64,000 nucleotides of DNA from Calditrichia bacterium (GTDB taxonomy: Bacteria > Calditrichota > Calditrichia > RBG-13-44-9 > J075). Positions 20,931 to 30,822 of the stretch are shown piece by piece. Position 1 is the first letter of the stretch; the number at the start of each line of letters is the position of its first letter. The position numbers and the translations under genes were made by a program. The notes below the pieces were generated by a model, which was not told the DNA's origin, did not search any database, and saw only the letters and a program-made list of their open reading frames with translations. Location of the stretch: the NCBI GenBank assembly GCA_028284905.1, contig JANQQU010000089.1:1-64000 (forward strand), read 5' to 3'.

Positions 20931-21449
20931 CTAATCTCCCCAATAGGCGATTCTCAGATACCCGTTTCCCTCTCCTAAACTGAATGCCGGATCGTCACCG
21001 AAAGACAAAAATCCATAACTACTGGCGGAAAAATCTGCTTCCCAACCAGAATTCCCTACAGGTTCAAAGTGAATCCACCCCTTCCATGCATCTGCCGCCA
21101 ACCACTCTTCCGCTTCGCTAAAATATGTATTCGTAAGGTGATAGATGCCGTGCTGAGAAATCGAATAAGTGGTATCAAGAATAGGGTGATATACATCTAC
21201 CTGCATTCTGAATGAGCGATCGGTATTTAGCTTTAAAAAGCTTGTTTCCAATGCTGAAACCATCTGTCCACTATTGGCGTTGGGCTCGGTCACATAGGCT
21301 GTCAATCGCTTATATTCTTTGCAAAGAAATTCGTTAAGGGGAGGATATTCCGGTCGCCCTGGATAGTCTCTGCAATTGCTAGCTAACACCATGAATAAAA
21401 GATAAGCTATTAGCAAAAAGCGCTGCTTCAGGTAATTATTTACAATCAT
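20931..21449 (-). CDS. Hypothetical exported protein
   Basis: A 172-residue protein with a hydrophobic N-terminus (FLLIAYLLFMVLASNC). The cysteine could carry a lipid, but Asn before it departs from the normal lipobox. The rest is a polar domain rich in Tyr and Trp (EEWLAADAWKGWIHFEP, SSYGFLSFGDD), beta-like in character, reminiscent of DUF-type lipocalin-like envelope proteins but not recognised. ATG 21449 is chosen because GGAGGTTATC precedes it; the longer frame to 21476 has no ribosome site. Confidence 0.65.
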   Translation of the reverse strand: MIVNNYLKQRFLLIAYLLFMVLASNCRDYPGRPEYPPLNEFLCKEYKRLTAYVTEPNANSGQMVSALETSFLKLNTDRSFRMQVDVYHPILDTTYSISQHGIYHLTNTYFSEAEEWLAADAWKGWIHFEPVGNSGWEADFSASSYGFLSFGDDPAFSLGEGNGYLRIAYWGD

Positions 21450-21644
21450 GATAACCTCCATTTGCCAATCGGACATCTTCCAAGTCTATTTACTTTATAG
21501 ATGGCAAATAGTTAGCCAAGCGTAAAAAATGGCCTTAATTCTAAAATTTACAACATTCAAGTGCAAAAGGAAAAATGAATGGATGAACAGATGGAGTATG
21601 GTTTTATCGACAGGTGTATAATAAAGAGTACTGAGGAGGGTGGT

Positions 21645-22388
21645 TTATTTCTCTGGCTTGCGGGCAATAAAGAGCTCACGATCGAATTGATCCTGAAAGG
21701 TGGTAACTGTAAAGCCTGTGTCTTTTAATAAGCTTATCCAGGTATCCCGGGGAAAAAGGCCAAAAGTGTGAGTATCGTGATAAACCCGGGTAGCATCGCC
21801 TTTTTTACGGATCATAATGGCGAATTCCATTTTGCAGGTAGTGTCATTCGGATCAGGGGCATGATTCCACTCCAGGTAACGCACGCTGCCAGCGTCGCCA
21901 TCATGCCCCCCTTTACTGGTGCCCGGTTGATAATTTTCCCGGGTGCAATCCGGTGCCAGCAATACCACGCCTCCATTCCGGCAATGTAGATAGGCGCTTT
22001 CAATTGCCTGCTGCAAGTCATTCTCGCTTAGCATATACATAATGGCGTCATGAATAAAAACCGCATCAAATTCCCTGTTCAGACGCACTGAACGCATATC
22101 GCCCTGCAGGTGTTCACAATCGGGATTCAATTCCTCACTAACCTTGAGCATTTCTGGGGATAGATCCACTAAGGTCATCCGGAAATCCTTTTTCAGGAAC
22201 AGGGTATTATTCCCTCCGCCGCTACCGAGCTCCAACATTGTTTTTACTGACATTCGCGCATTTTCCAGGATCAGTTTGCGAAAGACTGCCGCTTCCGCTT
22301 CATAATCGGCTGGTGCAGAAAATAACGGCCACCATTCAGCCAGCTCTGAATAGAGTTTATTGAAAGAAACAGGTAAGGATTTACTCAT
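21645..22388 (-). CDS. Class I SAM-dependent methyltransferase
   Basis: A 247-residue soluble enzyme with a Rossmann methyltransferase fold: motif I MLELGSGGGN (about 51-60), acidic residue at the end of strand 2 (LVDLS), motif near GDMRSVRL and motif IV FDAVFIHDAIMYM, then an unusual insertion (TRENYQPGTSKGGHDG) before the last strands. Related to the Methyltransf_25/11 families, which act on small molecules. Substrate not evident and neighbours give no hint. No Shine-Dalgarno sequence is seen before ATG 22388. Confidence 0.85.
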   Translation of the reverse strand: MSKSLPVSFNKLYSELAEWWPLFSAPADYEAEAAVFRKLILENARMSVKTMLELGSGGGNNTLFLKKDFRMTLVDLSPEMLKVSEELNPDCEHLQGDMRSVRLNREFDAVFIHDAIMYMLSENDLQQAIESAYLHCRNGGVVLLAPDCTRENYQPGTSKGGHDGDAGSVRYLEWNHAPDPNDTTCKMEFAIMIRKKGDATRVYHDTHTFGLFPRDTWISLLKDTGFTVTTFQDQFDRELFIARKPEK

Positions 22389-22451
22389 GAGTTTTACGAA
22401 TTATTAGATTAACAAGACACTTTTTTATCCATGGATGACAGCAAAAGTTTC

Positions 22452-23618
22452 TCAGGGGCTCTGCGCCGGTATTTGGGTCGCGCTACCATTATTTGGCCGC
22501 CACTGCAGATTTACATCCAGGGCATCGATTCCGCCATCAATATTAAAATCACCCAGGGTTGTATAAGTCCAGGTGCCGCCATTTTCTACCCGCCAAACAT
22601 CGTTTTTATCCAGGGCATCTACCCCGCCATCGCTGTTTCCGTCTCCGGCAGCCATTGCAAAAACGCCGGCCTCCATCATTCGCTGAGGATTTGTCCCATA
22701 TGCCTGTCCCTGGGCAGTAGAAAAATCATATAACGGACTGTTGCTACTCAAGACCTGCCGGGTGGCACTCATAATGCCGAGGTGATTCCGCTGACGAACG
22801 ATAATAAAAAACGTGTCTTCCGGAACGCTGATGAAGCGTATTGTCTTACTATCATTTGTATCCACCACGCGGCCATCCGCTTTTAAAAATGCGGCCCGGC
22901 TGGCGACTGTCGGTCCATCCGTAGTTTCGCGAAGTTCCAGCAGTAACCAATCCACCGTGCTATCCGGTAGACTCGCAACAGACTCTGTTCCGGCATAATT
23001 CCAGGGAGAACCACTATAAGGCTGCGACAACGGCAATAGGGTGTTTTCGCCTAAATAATCATTCATCAAATCCGTTGTGGTATCGTAGGGGCCCTGGAGA
23101 AACAGCTTCAGATTAACACTAATATAAGTCACGATAGTCATTATACCATCATTGCCGTTGACTGTCAGGTTGGAGAAATCGGCAGCAGTTGCGGAAAGTA
23201 CACTGAATTCAAGATCGACATCGGTGCTATCGGCGACGCCATTGTTAACCAGAAAACGTAAGGTTACCAGCACGCCATCCTGGGTAATATTGCCATCACC
23301 AAAGTTTACGAATGCAATTCGGATGCTATCGGAAGTTATATCATTAACGCTGAAAGATGCGCCGGGTATAATTGTGCCAGCGCTAAAATCATGAAATGTC
23401 AGTGCGCTTCCCTGTGCTTTAAGCGCAGCGCCCAGCGAAGAGATATCATCACCACCGCGGCTTAGGTTAAGCGTTACTGTCACCGTATCACCGGGTGATG
23501 CTGATGCAACCGTTGTAACGTCAAGCGTTACGGCTGCCTGCAAAGGGGCAACTGTTAGCAAAAAGCAAAAAATTATATTCCGGCAATGAGTAAAAAAGGT
23601 TGCCTGGGATTTCCTCAT
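22452..23618 (-). CDS. Secreted protein with cohesin-like domain and C-terminal dockerin-like repeats
   Basis: A 388-residue protein with signal peptide (to PLQA, about residue 28). Residues of about 30-165 look like a cohesin-type beta-sandwich (ASPGDTVTVTLNLS, AFVNFGDGNI, LVTLRFLVNNG). Residues of about 170-310 are a conserved surface module (LFLQGPYDTTTDLMNDYL, VDWLLLELRETTDG, FIIVRQRNHLGIMSA). The end carries two dockerin-like calcium loops (GDGNSDGGVDALDKNDV and GDFNIDGGIDALDVN). ATG 23618 is chosen because GGAGATCTCAT precedes it. It lies 37 bases downstream of the 1,901-residue T9SS protein on the same strand and probably shares its transcript. No T9SS domain; it may bind its neighbour through these modules. 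Confidence 0.8.
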   Translation of the reverse strand: MRKSQATFFTHCRNIIFCFLLTVAPLQAAVTLDVTTVASASPGDTVTVTLNLSRGGDDISSLGAALKAQGSALTFHDFSAGTIIPGASFSVNDITSDSIRIAFVNFGDGNITQDGVLVTLRFLVNNGVADSTDVDLEFSVLSATAADFSNLTVNGNDGIMTIVTYISVNLKLFLQGPYDTTTDLMNDYLGENTLLPLSQPYSGSPWNYAGTESVASLPDSTVDWLLLELRETTDGPTVASRAAFLKADGRVVDTNDSKTIRFISVPEDTFFIIVRQRNHLGIMSATRQVLSSNSPLYDFSTAQGQAYGTNPQRMMEAGVFAMAAGDGNSDGGVDALDKNDVWRVENGGTWTYTTLGDFNIDGGIDALDVNLQWRPNNGSATQIPAQSP

Positions 23619-23655
23619 ATGAGATCTCCATTCCACACAATAATTAATCACTGAT

Positions 23656-26600
23656 TTATTTCAAGAGCATCATTTTAAAAGTTCTGCTGAATTGCCCGGT
23701 TTGACCAACTGCCTCCAACCGGTAAAAGTAAATGCCACTGGCAACCGGTTTTTCCTGAAAATCCCGGCCTTGCCAGGCGACTTCATAATATCCCGGCGAT
23801 TGCGTTACATTTTTTACCAGCGTGGCAATTTTCTGCCCCAGTGTATTATAAATCGCCAGCGATACCCGGGCATTTTCCGGCAATTGATAACGGATGGTGG
23901 TCACCGGATTAAACGGATTCGGATAGTTCTGCGCCAAATCGTATGTTTCCGGCAGTTCCGTTACCTTCAGCAGTTTTGTTTCCCCGCTAGCGGCAACGGT
24001 AGCAAATTTCCCACCACTATTTTTTCCAGCCGTTTTGTTATCCAGCAGCGGATTGATTACCGATGCACTTACATTGCGGATCGTAATTGGAATTTCACTC
24101 TGGGGCGTAATATCGGCAGATAAACGCCCGTGGATTTTCACCAAATTACCGCCGTGTGTGATGCCGGCTGAAGTCGTGGTAAATCCTCCCAGCCTCAGAA
24201 CAGTCTCATTCATCATACTTTCTGCTGTCGGATCGTCTTGCATTTCCGAAGATATCAAATTGTAGCCTTTTTGAAATCCTTCCTGGGGTAAAATATCACT
24301 CCAGGCAACATCCACAACAGAAAATTGTGAGGCATTGAAGACAATATCCACCCCGAAAGCTTGCAGGGATTGCTGCATTGCCGGGCCCCCCACCCAAACG
24401 TGCCAGGAAATCTCCCCATTACGCGGTGAAACCGTTCCTGCGCTGATCTTAAAAAATATCTTATATGCTTCGGATGCTCCAGCGGATTTTGCCAACGTAC
24501 TGGGATTTACCAGCGGCGTGGGAGGATTCCAGTCCAGATTGACATCCCCTTTTAAAACCGCAATAAAATCCTGATCCCACTGGCTAGCGGAAAGATTATT
24601 GTAGGACAATAATGATGGCGCGTTTGCCCAGGCAGCATTGTTTGCATCGATATTATAATTTGCCGGAAATACCCGCCAGTCATCAATAGGGAAGCTGCTG
24701 ATGACCTCCAAATAACGATTAAAGATGAGTAATGCATCCGCAGGGTCGATGGCTAAAGAGCTGTCAACATCGCCGGCCAAATTCTGTATGCCATTCAGGG
24801 TGTTATTACCGAGAAAAGCATCGAACGCCAGCAAGGCATCGGTGGGATTGATAATAGTGCTGTTTCCCCCATCAGCCTTATCCAGCCAGAGATTATAATC
24901 GCTGCCATTGTTCAAATCCATAAAGGAAAACTGCCCACTGCTATTACTGGTTGTCGACTGCGTCGCAGCAGAAACTTCTTCCAGATAGGCAGCTAAATTT
25001 TCGACAGGTTTACTATTATCAGCCCCGCCCCCGACACTTCCGTAGTTTACCTTTCCACCAATGCCCAGGCTGTTAACAACTGTTAAATGCACTGGAACAG
25101 CAACGGTGGCATTTTCCGGGTCATTACTGTTGATATTCAATAATGCCGTATAGATGCCATCGGATAATCCTTCGGAAAAAGTTTTAACGGTTAAGTTGCT
25201 GTTATTCTGTGGATCCGTGCTGCCACTGGCAGGCGCGACACTTAGCCAGGGAACGATATCATTAAAAGCATCGGAGATATTGACATCATCGACAAACCAG
25301 CCGGGATTTGAATTGGCAATGCCATCATCCGTATCAAAATAAAAACGAATTTGCAATTGTTCGCCGACGTAAGCAGAGAGGTCCAGATTGGTGTTTACCC
25401 AGCCCCCGCTGTTGCCGGAAGGAGCTGCACCGCGGCCACCGCGCAAGGAAGTCCAATTAGAGCCGCCATCTGTAGAAGCGTCGACCATGCAATAATCCCA
25501 ACCGGATTCAGTATCATAATTTTCCGCAAAACTTAAAGTCACCGGTGCTACGACACTACTTAAATCGACAACTGGCGAAATCAGCGCGGTATTAATTTGA
25601 CTGCCGGTATTATAATTTCCCTGCCCAACAACCCCACACCACCAGCTCGTCGTTGCGCTATTTGCATTTGTCGTCGTTTGATGCCAGAGGTCATCGCTGC
25701 TGCCTCCAATCAATTCGGTTGTCCAGCCATTGGTGCCACTTTCCATATCGTCATTAAAGAGCACGGTTTCCAATCCACTCACCTGGCTTACTGTAACGCG
25801 ATAGTTGTCATTTGCTACAGGCCGCTGTTTGCGATGCCGTTTTTCATTTGCCGGCGGTATATTCGATGCTGCTTCTACGACCGACCAATCGAGTGTTTGT
25901 CCGCCGGCTGCGACTGTATTACTTATAGTCAGGATAGTTTCCCCACTATCGCCATTGGAAAGTGTAAATGGTAAAGAATCCGGTGCTACATTAATGGCCG
26001 GCGGTATCTCTGTGGTCATCGAAACGTCATCAATCAGCCAATGATCGAACTGACTGCTGCTACTTTGCGTACCGATGTTACGGAAGCGGAACTGGAAACC
26101 ATTGTAGAAAAAAGTGGCACCGCTACCGGCATTTTCCGATGCGATATCGATATTTTCCTCCACAAAAGGCACCTGGGTTGTGCCCGGCCAGCCACGCACT
26201 TTCTTCCACTGCCCCAAGCTATTGAGAAAGTCCACAGCTAAACTATCACCCGTTTCCGGCGCATTCCCACTACCCTGCGGTTGATAGGAAAATTTCAGTT
26301 TTACATTATCATTCTCAAGGCCGGAAAGATTTATCGGCCGAACGGTAACCGTCTCACCACCACTTGGCAATCCATCCAGACTTAATACATTCGGAGAAGA
26401 AGGCGGGTTTATCCCGACAGTATTTACTTCAGCTGTAGTATTGATCCAGATTGCCGGGTTCGGGTCCGGTGTTGTTGGGAACTCGTCGCTAAATGGAATA
26501 ATAAGCGGCGGAGAGGCTGTAGCACTGGCAACGCTCTCATTCAGCGGATTTTCGTTGTCAATCGCGGTAAGATGGTAAGAATGCAGACCAGTGTTTCCGG

Positions 26601-29361
26601 TGAAAATCGCCGAATCATTTTTAGCGGAATCCCCACTCGTTCGCGCGAACATTTGTAAGAAGATGCCATCTTCATACAAGCGAATACCGGCAAGATCATC
26701 CATTGGGGTATCGTCGATATTTTTTGCCGGATTGGTCCAGAATATTTCCAGAGTGTTTGCTTCCGTTGTCGATTCCTGAATACTGACATTGGTTGGTGCC
26801 TGTGGTTCTGCGGCACCGCCGGCCGTCCAGCCGGCATCGACACCTCCACTGAGGCTATCGTCATTATCTTTTGTATATATCGTATATTTGTATTCCTGCC
26901 CGTCGGTTAAACCATTGTCAGTATAACTTTCCGCGCCACTGCTTCTCGAAGTAACAAATACATCATCCCGATAGATTTCGATGGTAAAGTTGGTTAGTGG
27001 CTCGCCATTGAAATAGGTCGTTGGATCCGTCCAGGTCAATTGCATGCCAGTGGGACTTGTATAATCGCTGTAGGCGAGAAAATTTTCCGGCGGATTGGGA
27101 TCATCAGCATCCGCAGGCGGTTGCAGGGCGGATTCCCAAAGCCCACGGCCATAAGTCGCCGCGCGTAATTTGCCACTGGCTTCATGCACCTCGAGCTCGG
27201 AAACAATGACATTCGGTAAGCCATCATTGTATAATTCCCAATCATTTTTATTGTTATCACGATAATAAATGCCGATATCCGAGCCAATATAAACTGCGTC
27301 ATTGCTGTTTGGCTGATAGGCTACGCAGTTCACCGGTAAGTTCGGAAGCGTTCCGGAGATATTGCTCCAGTTTGCACCACCATCAGTAGAGTTGAAAACT
27401 TTATTACCGGATGAGTAACCGGAAAATGTTACCCAGACTTTTAAGGGATCATCCCGCGCAATTGCAATATAAGATATGGCAGCGCTACTCGTTGGCAAGC
27501 CGCTACTAATGTTATTCCAGCTGCTGCCGCCATTCGTCGTTCTCCGCAGCGTTGATGTTGTTGCGGTATAAATGTAATTGTTATTCGAAGGGGCAACTGC
27601 CAGCGATCGCAGTGTGGAAGATCCTCCAAATGATGAGATGGTTGACCAGGAGGAACCGCGGTTTTCCGATTTCCAAACATTCACAAAACCGGCATAAAGC
27701 GTTTGAGAATCATTTGGGTCCATAACAAACGGGGTTACCCAATATCCATTTTCGCTAATGCCGCTGGTGATGCTGCTAAAGGATGCACCGCCATTCAGCG
27801 ATCTTCGCAGGCCGCCATTTTGAATACATGCATACATTGTTTGCGGATTATTGTAGTCGATCATCGCTTCCATGCCATCCGCGCCGAGCACGTGAGTCCA
27901 AGCACCGTCAAAGCGCATGGTGCCATTATCCTGTGCTCCGGCGATAACCAAGCTGTCGTCCCCAGGATATCCTCCCATGCGATAGAACTGCGTATTGGCG
28001 ATACCGGCACTGAGATCCGTCCAACTGCTACCGCCATTGGTTGTTTCGAAAATACCACCGTCGCAACCGGCGAGCAGGCGATTGTTGTAGAATTCCAGGG
28101 TATGAATATCCGCATGCACATAAGGAATGCTGGTGGTAAAGTAGTACCAATAAGCATTGATGGTCCAACTGGTTCCCCCATTAGTGGACTTCCAGATATT
28201 GATTCCACCAACATAGACATCTTCCGCATCAGTGGGATCCACGGCAATTGCCAGATCGTACCAGCTCTGTCCCCCACTGGTGGCACCGGTTTCAGAATAA
28301 CCGAGGATATTGGGCGATGTCGAGCGGGTTGTAAACGAAACACCGCTGTTGCTCGATCTATACAAGCCCTCGAAACCGGAATCGGATGAGCTTCCTCCCA
28401 GCAAATAAACGTAATTGCTGTTATCCGGGGAGACGGCGATTGCCAGTCGGTTGACTGCCGTGGGAATTCCGGATGTAACTTGAGTGAAGCTGTCTCCGGT
28501 ATTCGTCGAGCGATAAAATGTTGTGCCGCAAACATAGACCGTCGATGGATCGCCCGGCTTGAATTCCATATCTTTAAAGTTGCCGGATTGAGTGAGGTTC
28601 CAGCTGCTCCCGCTGTCAGTCGACTTATAAACGCCCACATTCGTGGCCGCGAGAAGAATCGTGGAATTGGAAGGATGAATCAACAACTTACTTATCTGGC
28701 GAAACTGCGTCACCGTCCAGTTTAGCCCGGTTGGGCTCCAGTTGGCACCTCCATCAACCGACTTCAATACCCCGATGCTATAAGTATCCGATCCATCGCC
28801 ATCCCCGGTGCCAATGTAGATGGTGTTCGAGTTCGCCGGATCTATCGCAATGGCAGAAACGCCCAACACAGTTAGATCATCCGTACTGGTTTCCCAGTTA
28901 TTCCCGCCATCTGTCGATTTCCAGAAACCGCCGGATGGCGCACCGACATAAATGATATTACTATTTGCCGGATCCACAGCAGTAACGTTTACTCGCCCAA
29001 TTCCCGGATTATAACTGACGGTTGTCCAGTCGTACGGCCCCAGTGGCGTCCAGTTTGCGGCATTATCAACCGGTAAATCGTATTTGGCCTGATATGTCTG
29101 AAATTCCCGGGCGGCCTGGTTCGGCGCAAAACGTTCTCCGCTGGGATAAACCCGTGGCTCCATGAAATATTCCCAGCGTTTAAAGGGCTTCCAACCCGCA
29201 CCCTTCGGAATTTCTTTCCCTTGCCAATATTCCTGAAACTCCCGTTGAACTTCATAAAAGTTCACATTGGGATCTTCCATCTTCTTTACCCATTCCTGCG
29301 CAAACATCATGCTGCTTAGCAATGAGAAGATTAATATATAGTATGCAATTTTGATTTTCAT
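23656..29361 (-). CDS. Giant multidomain T9SS cargo: BNR propeller, FN3, jelly-roll, dockerin-like, cohesin-like
   Basis: A 1,901-residue secreted protein; ATG 29361 has GAGGCTGGA upstream and starts the signal peptide MKIKIAYYILIFSLL...FAQ. Residues of about 90-740 are Asp-box/VPS10-like propellers (STDGGNNWE, STDSGSSWN, STNGGTSWT). Then come two fibronectin type III repeats (about 760-960), a jelly-roll of the MAM/choice-of-anchor type (about 1000-1160), a second one (about 1240-1400), a dockerin-like calcium module (DVDSSLAIDPADALLIFN), a cohesin-like sandwich (about 1600-1770) and a T9SS sorting domain (NYPNPFNPVTTIRY, GIYFYRLEA). Likely a surface adhesin or scaffold. No catalytic motif recognised. 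The pair with 22452-23618 shares cohesin/dockerin-like modules. Confidence 0.9.
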   Translation of the reverse strand: MKIKIAYYILIFSLLSSMMFAQEWVKKMEDPNVNFYEVQREFQEYWQGKEIPKGAGWKPFKRWEYFMEPRVYPSGERFAPNQAAREFQTYQAKYDLPVDNAANWTPLGPYDWTTVSYNPGIGRVNVTAVDPANSNIIYVGAPSGGFWKSTDGGNNWETSTDDLTVLGVSAIAIDPANSNTIYIGTGDGDGSDTYSIGVLKSVDGGANWSPTGLNWTVTQFRQISKLLIHPSNSTILLAATNVGVYKSTDSGSSWNLTQSGNFKDMEFKPGDPSTVYVCGTTFYRSTNTGDSFTQVTSGIPTAVNRLAIAVSPDNSNYVYLLGGSSSDSGFEGLYRSSNSGVSFTTRSTSPNILGYSETGATSGGQSWYDLAIAVDPTDAEDVYVGGINIWKSTNGGTSWTINAYWYYFTTSIPYVHADIHTLEFYNNRLLAGCDGGIFETTNGGSSWTDLSAGIANTQFYRMGGYPGDDSLVIAGAQDNGTMRFDGAWTHVLGADGMEAMIDYNNPQTMYACIQNGGLRRSLNGGASFSSITSGISENGYWVTPFVMDPNDSQTLYAGFVNVWKSENRGSSWSTISSFGGSSTLRSLAVAPSNNNYIYTATTSTLRRTTNGGSSWNNISSGLPTSSAAISYIAIARDDPLKVWVTFSGYSSGNKVFNSTDGGANWSNISGTLPNLPVNCVAYQPNSNDAVYIGSDIGIYYRDNNKNDWELYNDGLPNVIVSELEVHEASGKLRAATYGRGLWESALQPPADADDPNPPENFLAYSDYTSPTGMQLTWTDPTTYFNGEPLTNFTIEIYRDDVFVTSRSSGAESYTDNGLTDGQEYKYTIYTKDNDDSLSGGVDAGWTAGGAAEPQAPTNVSIQESTTEANTLEIFWTNPAKNIDDTPMDDLAGIRLYEDGIFLQMFARTSGDSAKNDSAIFTGNTGLHSYHLTAIDNENPLNESVASATASPPLIIPFSDEFPTTPDPNPAIWINTTAEVNTVGINPPSSPNVLSLDGLPSGGETVTVRPINLSGLENDNVKLKFSYQPQGSGNAPETGDSLAVDFLNSLGQWKKVRGWPGTTQVPFVEENIDIASENAGSGATFFYNGFQFRFRNIGTQSSSSQFDHWLIDDVSMTTEIPPAINVAPDSLPFTLSNGDSGETILTISNTVAAGGQTLDWSVVEAASNIPPANEKRHRKQRPVANDNYRVTVSQVSGLETVLFNDDMESGTNGWTTELIGGSSDDLWHQTTTNANSATTSWWCGVVGQGNYNTGSQINTALISPVVDLSSVVAPVTLSFAENYDTESGWDYCMVDASTDGGSNWTSLRGGRGAAPSGNSGGWVNTNLDLSAYVGEQLQIRFYFDTDDGIANSNPGWFVDDVNISDAFNDIVPWLSVAPASGSTDPQNNSNLTVKTFSEGLSDGIYTALLNINSNDPENATVAVPVHLTVVNSLGIGGKVNYGSVGGGADNSKPVENLAAYLEEVSAATQSTTSNSSGQFSFMDLNNGSDYNLWLDKADGGNSTIINPTDALLAFDAFLGNNTLNGIQNLAGDVDSSLAIDPADALLIFNRYLEVISSFPIDDWRVFPANYNIDANNAAWANAPSLLSYNNLSASQWDQDFIAVLKGDVNLDWNPPTPLVNPSTLAKSAGASEAYKIFFKISAGTVSPRNGEISWHVWVGGPAMQQSLQAFGVDIVFNASQFSVVDVAWSDILPQEGFQKGYNLISSEMQDDPTAESMMNETVLRLGGFTTTSAGITHGGNLVKIHGRLSADITPQSEIPITIRNVSASVINPLLDNKTAGKNSGGKFATVAASGETKLLKVTELPETYDLAQNYPNPFNPVTTIRYQLPENARVSLAIYNTLGQKIATLVKNVTQSPGYYEVAWQGRDFQEKPVASGIYFYRLEAVGQTGQFSRTFKMMLLK

Positions 29362-29847
29362 TCCAGCCTCACGCATCTGGTGTTGCTCCAAGAAATGTTT
29401 TGTTTGTTTAATATACAGCAGTTGAACACACTTCCCTACAAATATACTAACGCAGATACAACTCCCCCAAATAATTGACTGACGAATTTACAAAAACCGG
29501 ATTGTTTTAGGAGTTTCCCTAGTGTTCTCGCTTCATCACAGATTTTTCAATTCATCACAAATTTATTATTATCTTCGGGCATCCTTAGTAATAACTTTAA
29601 AGCAGAAAGACGTTTTTAAATCGAAATCTTTAATAAGATTTAAATTTATCGTAGTATCTAACAGATAATGCTGAAAATTGCTCTTGCTGTCATCGCGAGG
29701 AGTGCAGCGACGAAGCGATCTCTTTGTCCCCTGCAACTTTGAGATTGCTTCTCCCGGCGATCCGGGATCGCAATGACATATCAAGTAACATTGCCTATTT
29801 AACACTACTCAAATTTTGGTGCGAACTAATTTCAATTGAGGACTCAC
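29362..29847. other. Intergenic region of 486 bases with MITE-like element
   Basis: AT-rich spacer between the divergent giant T9SS gene and the hydrolase gene. Both promoters should lie here. The only clear structure is the MITE-like copy at 29653-29806. Confidence 0.5.
29653..29806. mobile_element. MITE-like element, copy 2
   Basis: A 154-base relative of 14335-14483, in the same orientation. Shared left segment AATGCTGAAAATTG, core TGTCATCGCGAGG with inverse GGATCGCAATGACA, and degenerate ends AGTATCTAACAGATAATG versus inverted AGTGTTAAATAGGCAATG. Non-coding. Confidence 0.75.
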
Positions 29848-30675
29848 ATGCAAAGATACTCACTTAACCTTTCAGCTTTTTATGTTACGATAATTTGGGG
29901 AATTTTCAGCATCCTTCCAATCCTGGCCCAGCCTGTTAAAATTACCTATATCGCCAATGAGGGCGTTATGATCAGCGCCGGAGAACAGCAAGTGCTGATA
30001 GATGCGATTCACAAGGAATATTATCCACAATATCTGGCGACAGATGAAACGATTTTGAAGAAGATGTTTGCCAAAACACCCCCATTCGCCAGTGTTGATG
30101 TTGTATTGGCTTCACACATCCACCGTGATCATTTTCATGGAAAAACGGTTGCTGATTATTTGAAAAAGATTGACTCAGCCGATTTCTTTGCCACCGCCCA
30201 GGTTATCGATAGCGTTCGGCTATTTTTAAAGGACACGGAGATTAATGAAAAAAGGATCATTTCCGCCGGCTATAAGACCGGGGAAAAATCTGTGTACGAG
30301 AAGAATGACATCCGGATAACGAATTTCAAAATTGATCACGGATCAGAGCGGTTTTCCTGGATAGAAAACAGTGGGCACCTGATTGAAATTGAAGGGAAGA
30401 AGATTTTACACATTGGGGATCCGGCATTTGGGGCGAAAGATATTGAGGCGGCTGGCCTTGTCGCAGAGAAGATTGATCTCGCGATTCTCCCCTACTGGTT
30501 TTTGATCAACGAAAATGGGCGTTCAGTGATCGAACAGTGGATTCAACCCCGGCAGATTATTGCCGCGCATATTCCGCCCGCCCGCAACGCGGATGCGGCT
30601 GCAGAGATAAAAAAGCACTATCCGGCAGCGGTTATTTTTACCGAGCCAATGAAGGATTTCCTTATTCTCCAATGA
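29848..30675 (+). CDS. Exported metallo-beta-lactamase-fold hydrolase
   Basis: A 275-residue protein with signal peptide (to PILAQ) and an MBL fold of the UlaG-like kind: strand ITYIANEGVMIS, metal motif SHIHRDHFHG (HxHxDH), further ligands ITNFKIDHG and HIGDPAFG, and a late histidine in IIAAHIPPA. ATG 29848 is preferred over TTG 29836 because TTGAGGACTCAC forms its ribosome site. Proteins of this group hydrolyse phospho- or amide esters; the substrate is unknown. The end overlaps the end of a small convergent gene (30662-30817). Confidence 0.85.
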   Translation: MQRYSLNLSAFYVTIIWGIFSILPILAQPVKITYIANEGVMISAGEQQVLIDAIHKEYYPQYLATDETILKKMFAKTPPFASVDVVLASHIHRDHFHGKTVADYLKKIDSADFFATAQVIDSVRLFLKDTEINEKRIISAGYKTGEKSVYEKNDIRITNFKIDHGSERFSWIENSGHLIEIEGKKILHIGDPAFGAKDIEAAGLVAEKIDLAILPYWFLINENGRSVIEQWIQPRQIIAAHIPPARNADAAAEIKKHYPAAVIFTEPMKDFLILQ

Positions 30676-30817
30676 ATCCACTAACGATAATGCCGGCACA
30701 GATGCACCAGAAAACCAGCATGAGATCCACTTGTAAATTCATGAATGTTGCCAATACCATGTAAACACAGGCACTTTTTAATCCGGTGGTTAGCTGCAGG
30801 GAGAGTCTTTCCGACAT
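30662..30817 (-). CDS. Small membrane protein (51 residues)
   Basis: Read directly from the bases: ATG 30817, preceded by GAAAGGTAAAAC, encodes MSERLSLQLTTGLKSAC followed by hydrophobic segments (VYMVLATFM, LMLVFWCICAGIIVSGFIG) and stops at 30662. It would span the membrane once or twice. The stop region overlaps the 3' end of the hydrolase gene by 14 bases. A 9-bp inverted repeat lies just upstream. It follows the oxidase gene by about 150 bases on the same strand. Family not recognised. Confidence 0.5.
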   Translation of the reverse strand: MSERLSLQLTTGLKSACVYMVLATFMNLQVDLMLVFWCICAGIIVSGFIGE

Positions 30818-30822
30818 GTTTT

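Noticed and set aside
21577-21726. 49-codon plus-strand frame
   Set aside because: Overlaps the end of the methyltransferase gene in antisense, and only a weak AAAAGGA precedes it.
27861-28640. 259-residue open frame on the minus strand inside the giant T9SS gene
   Set aside because: Same-strand shadow in another frame of a gene with clear domain structure; composition is arginine/proline/serine-heavy without motifs.
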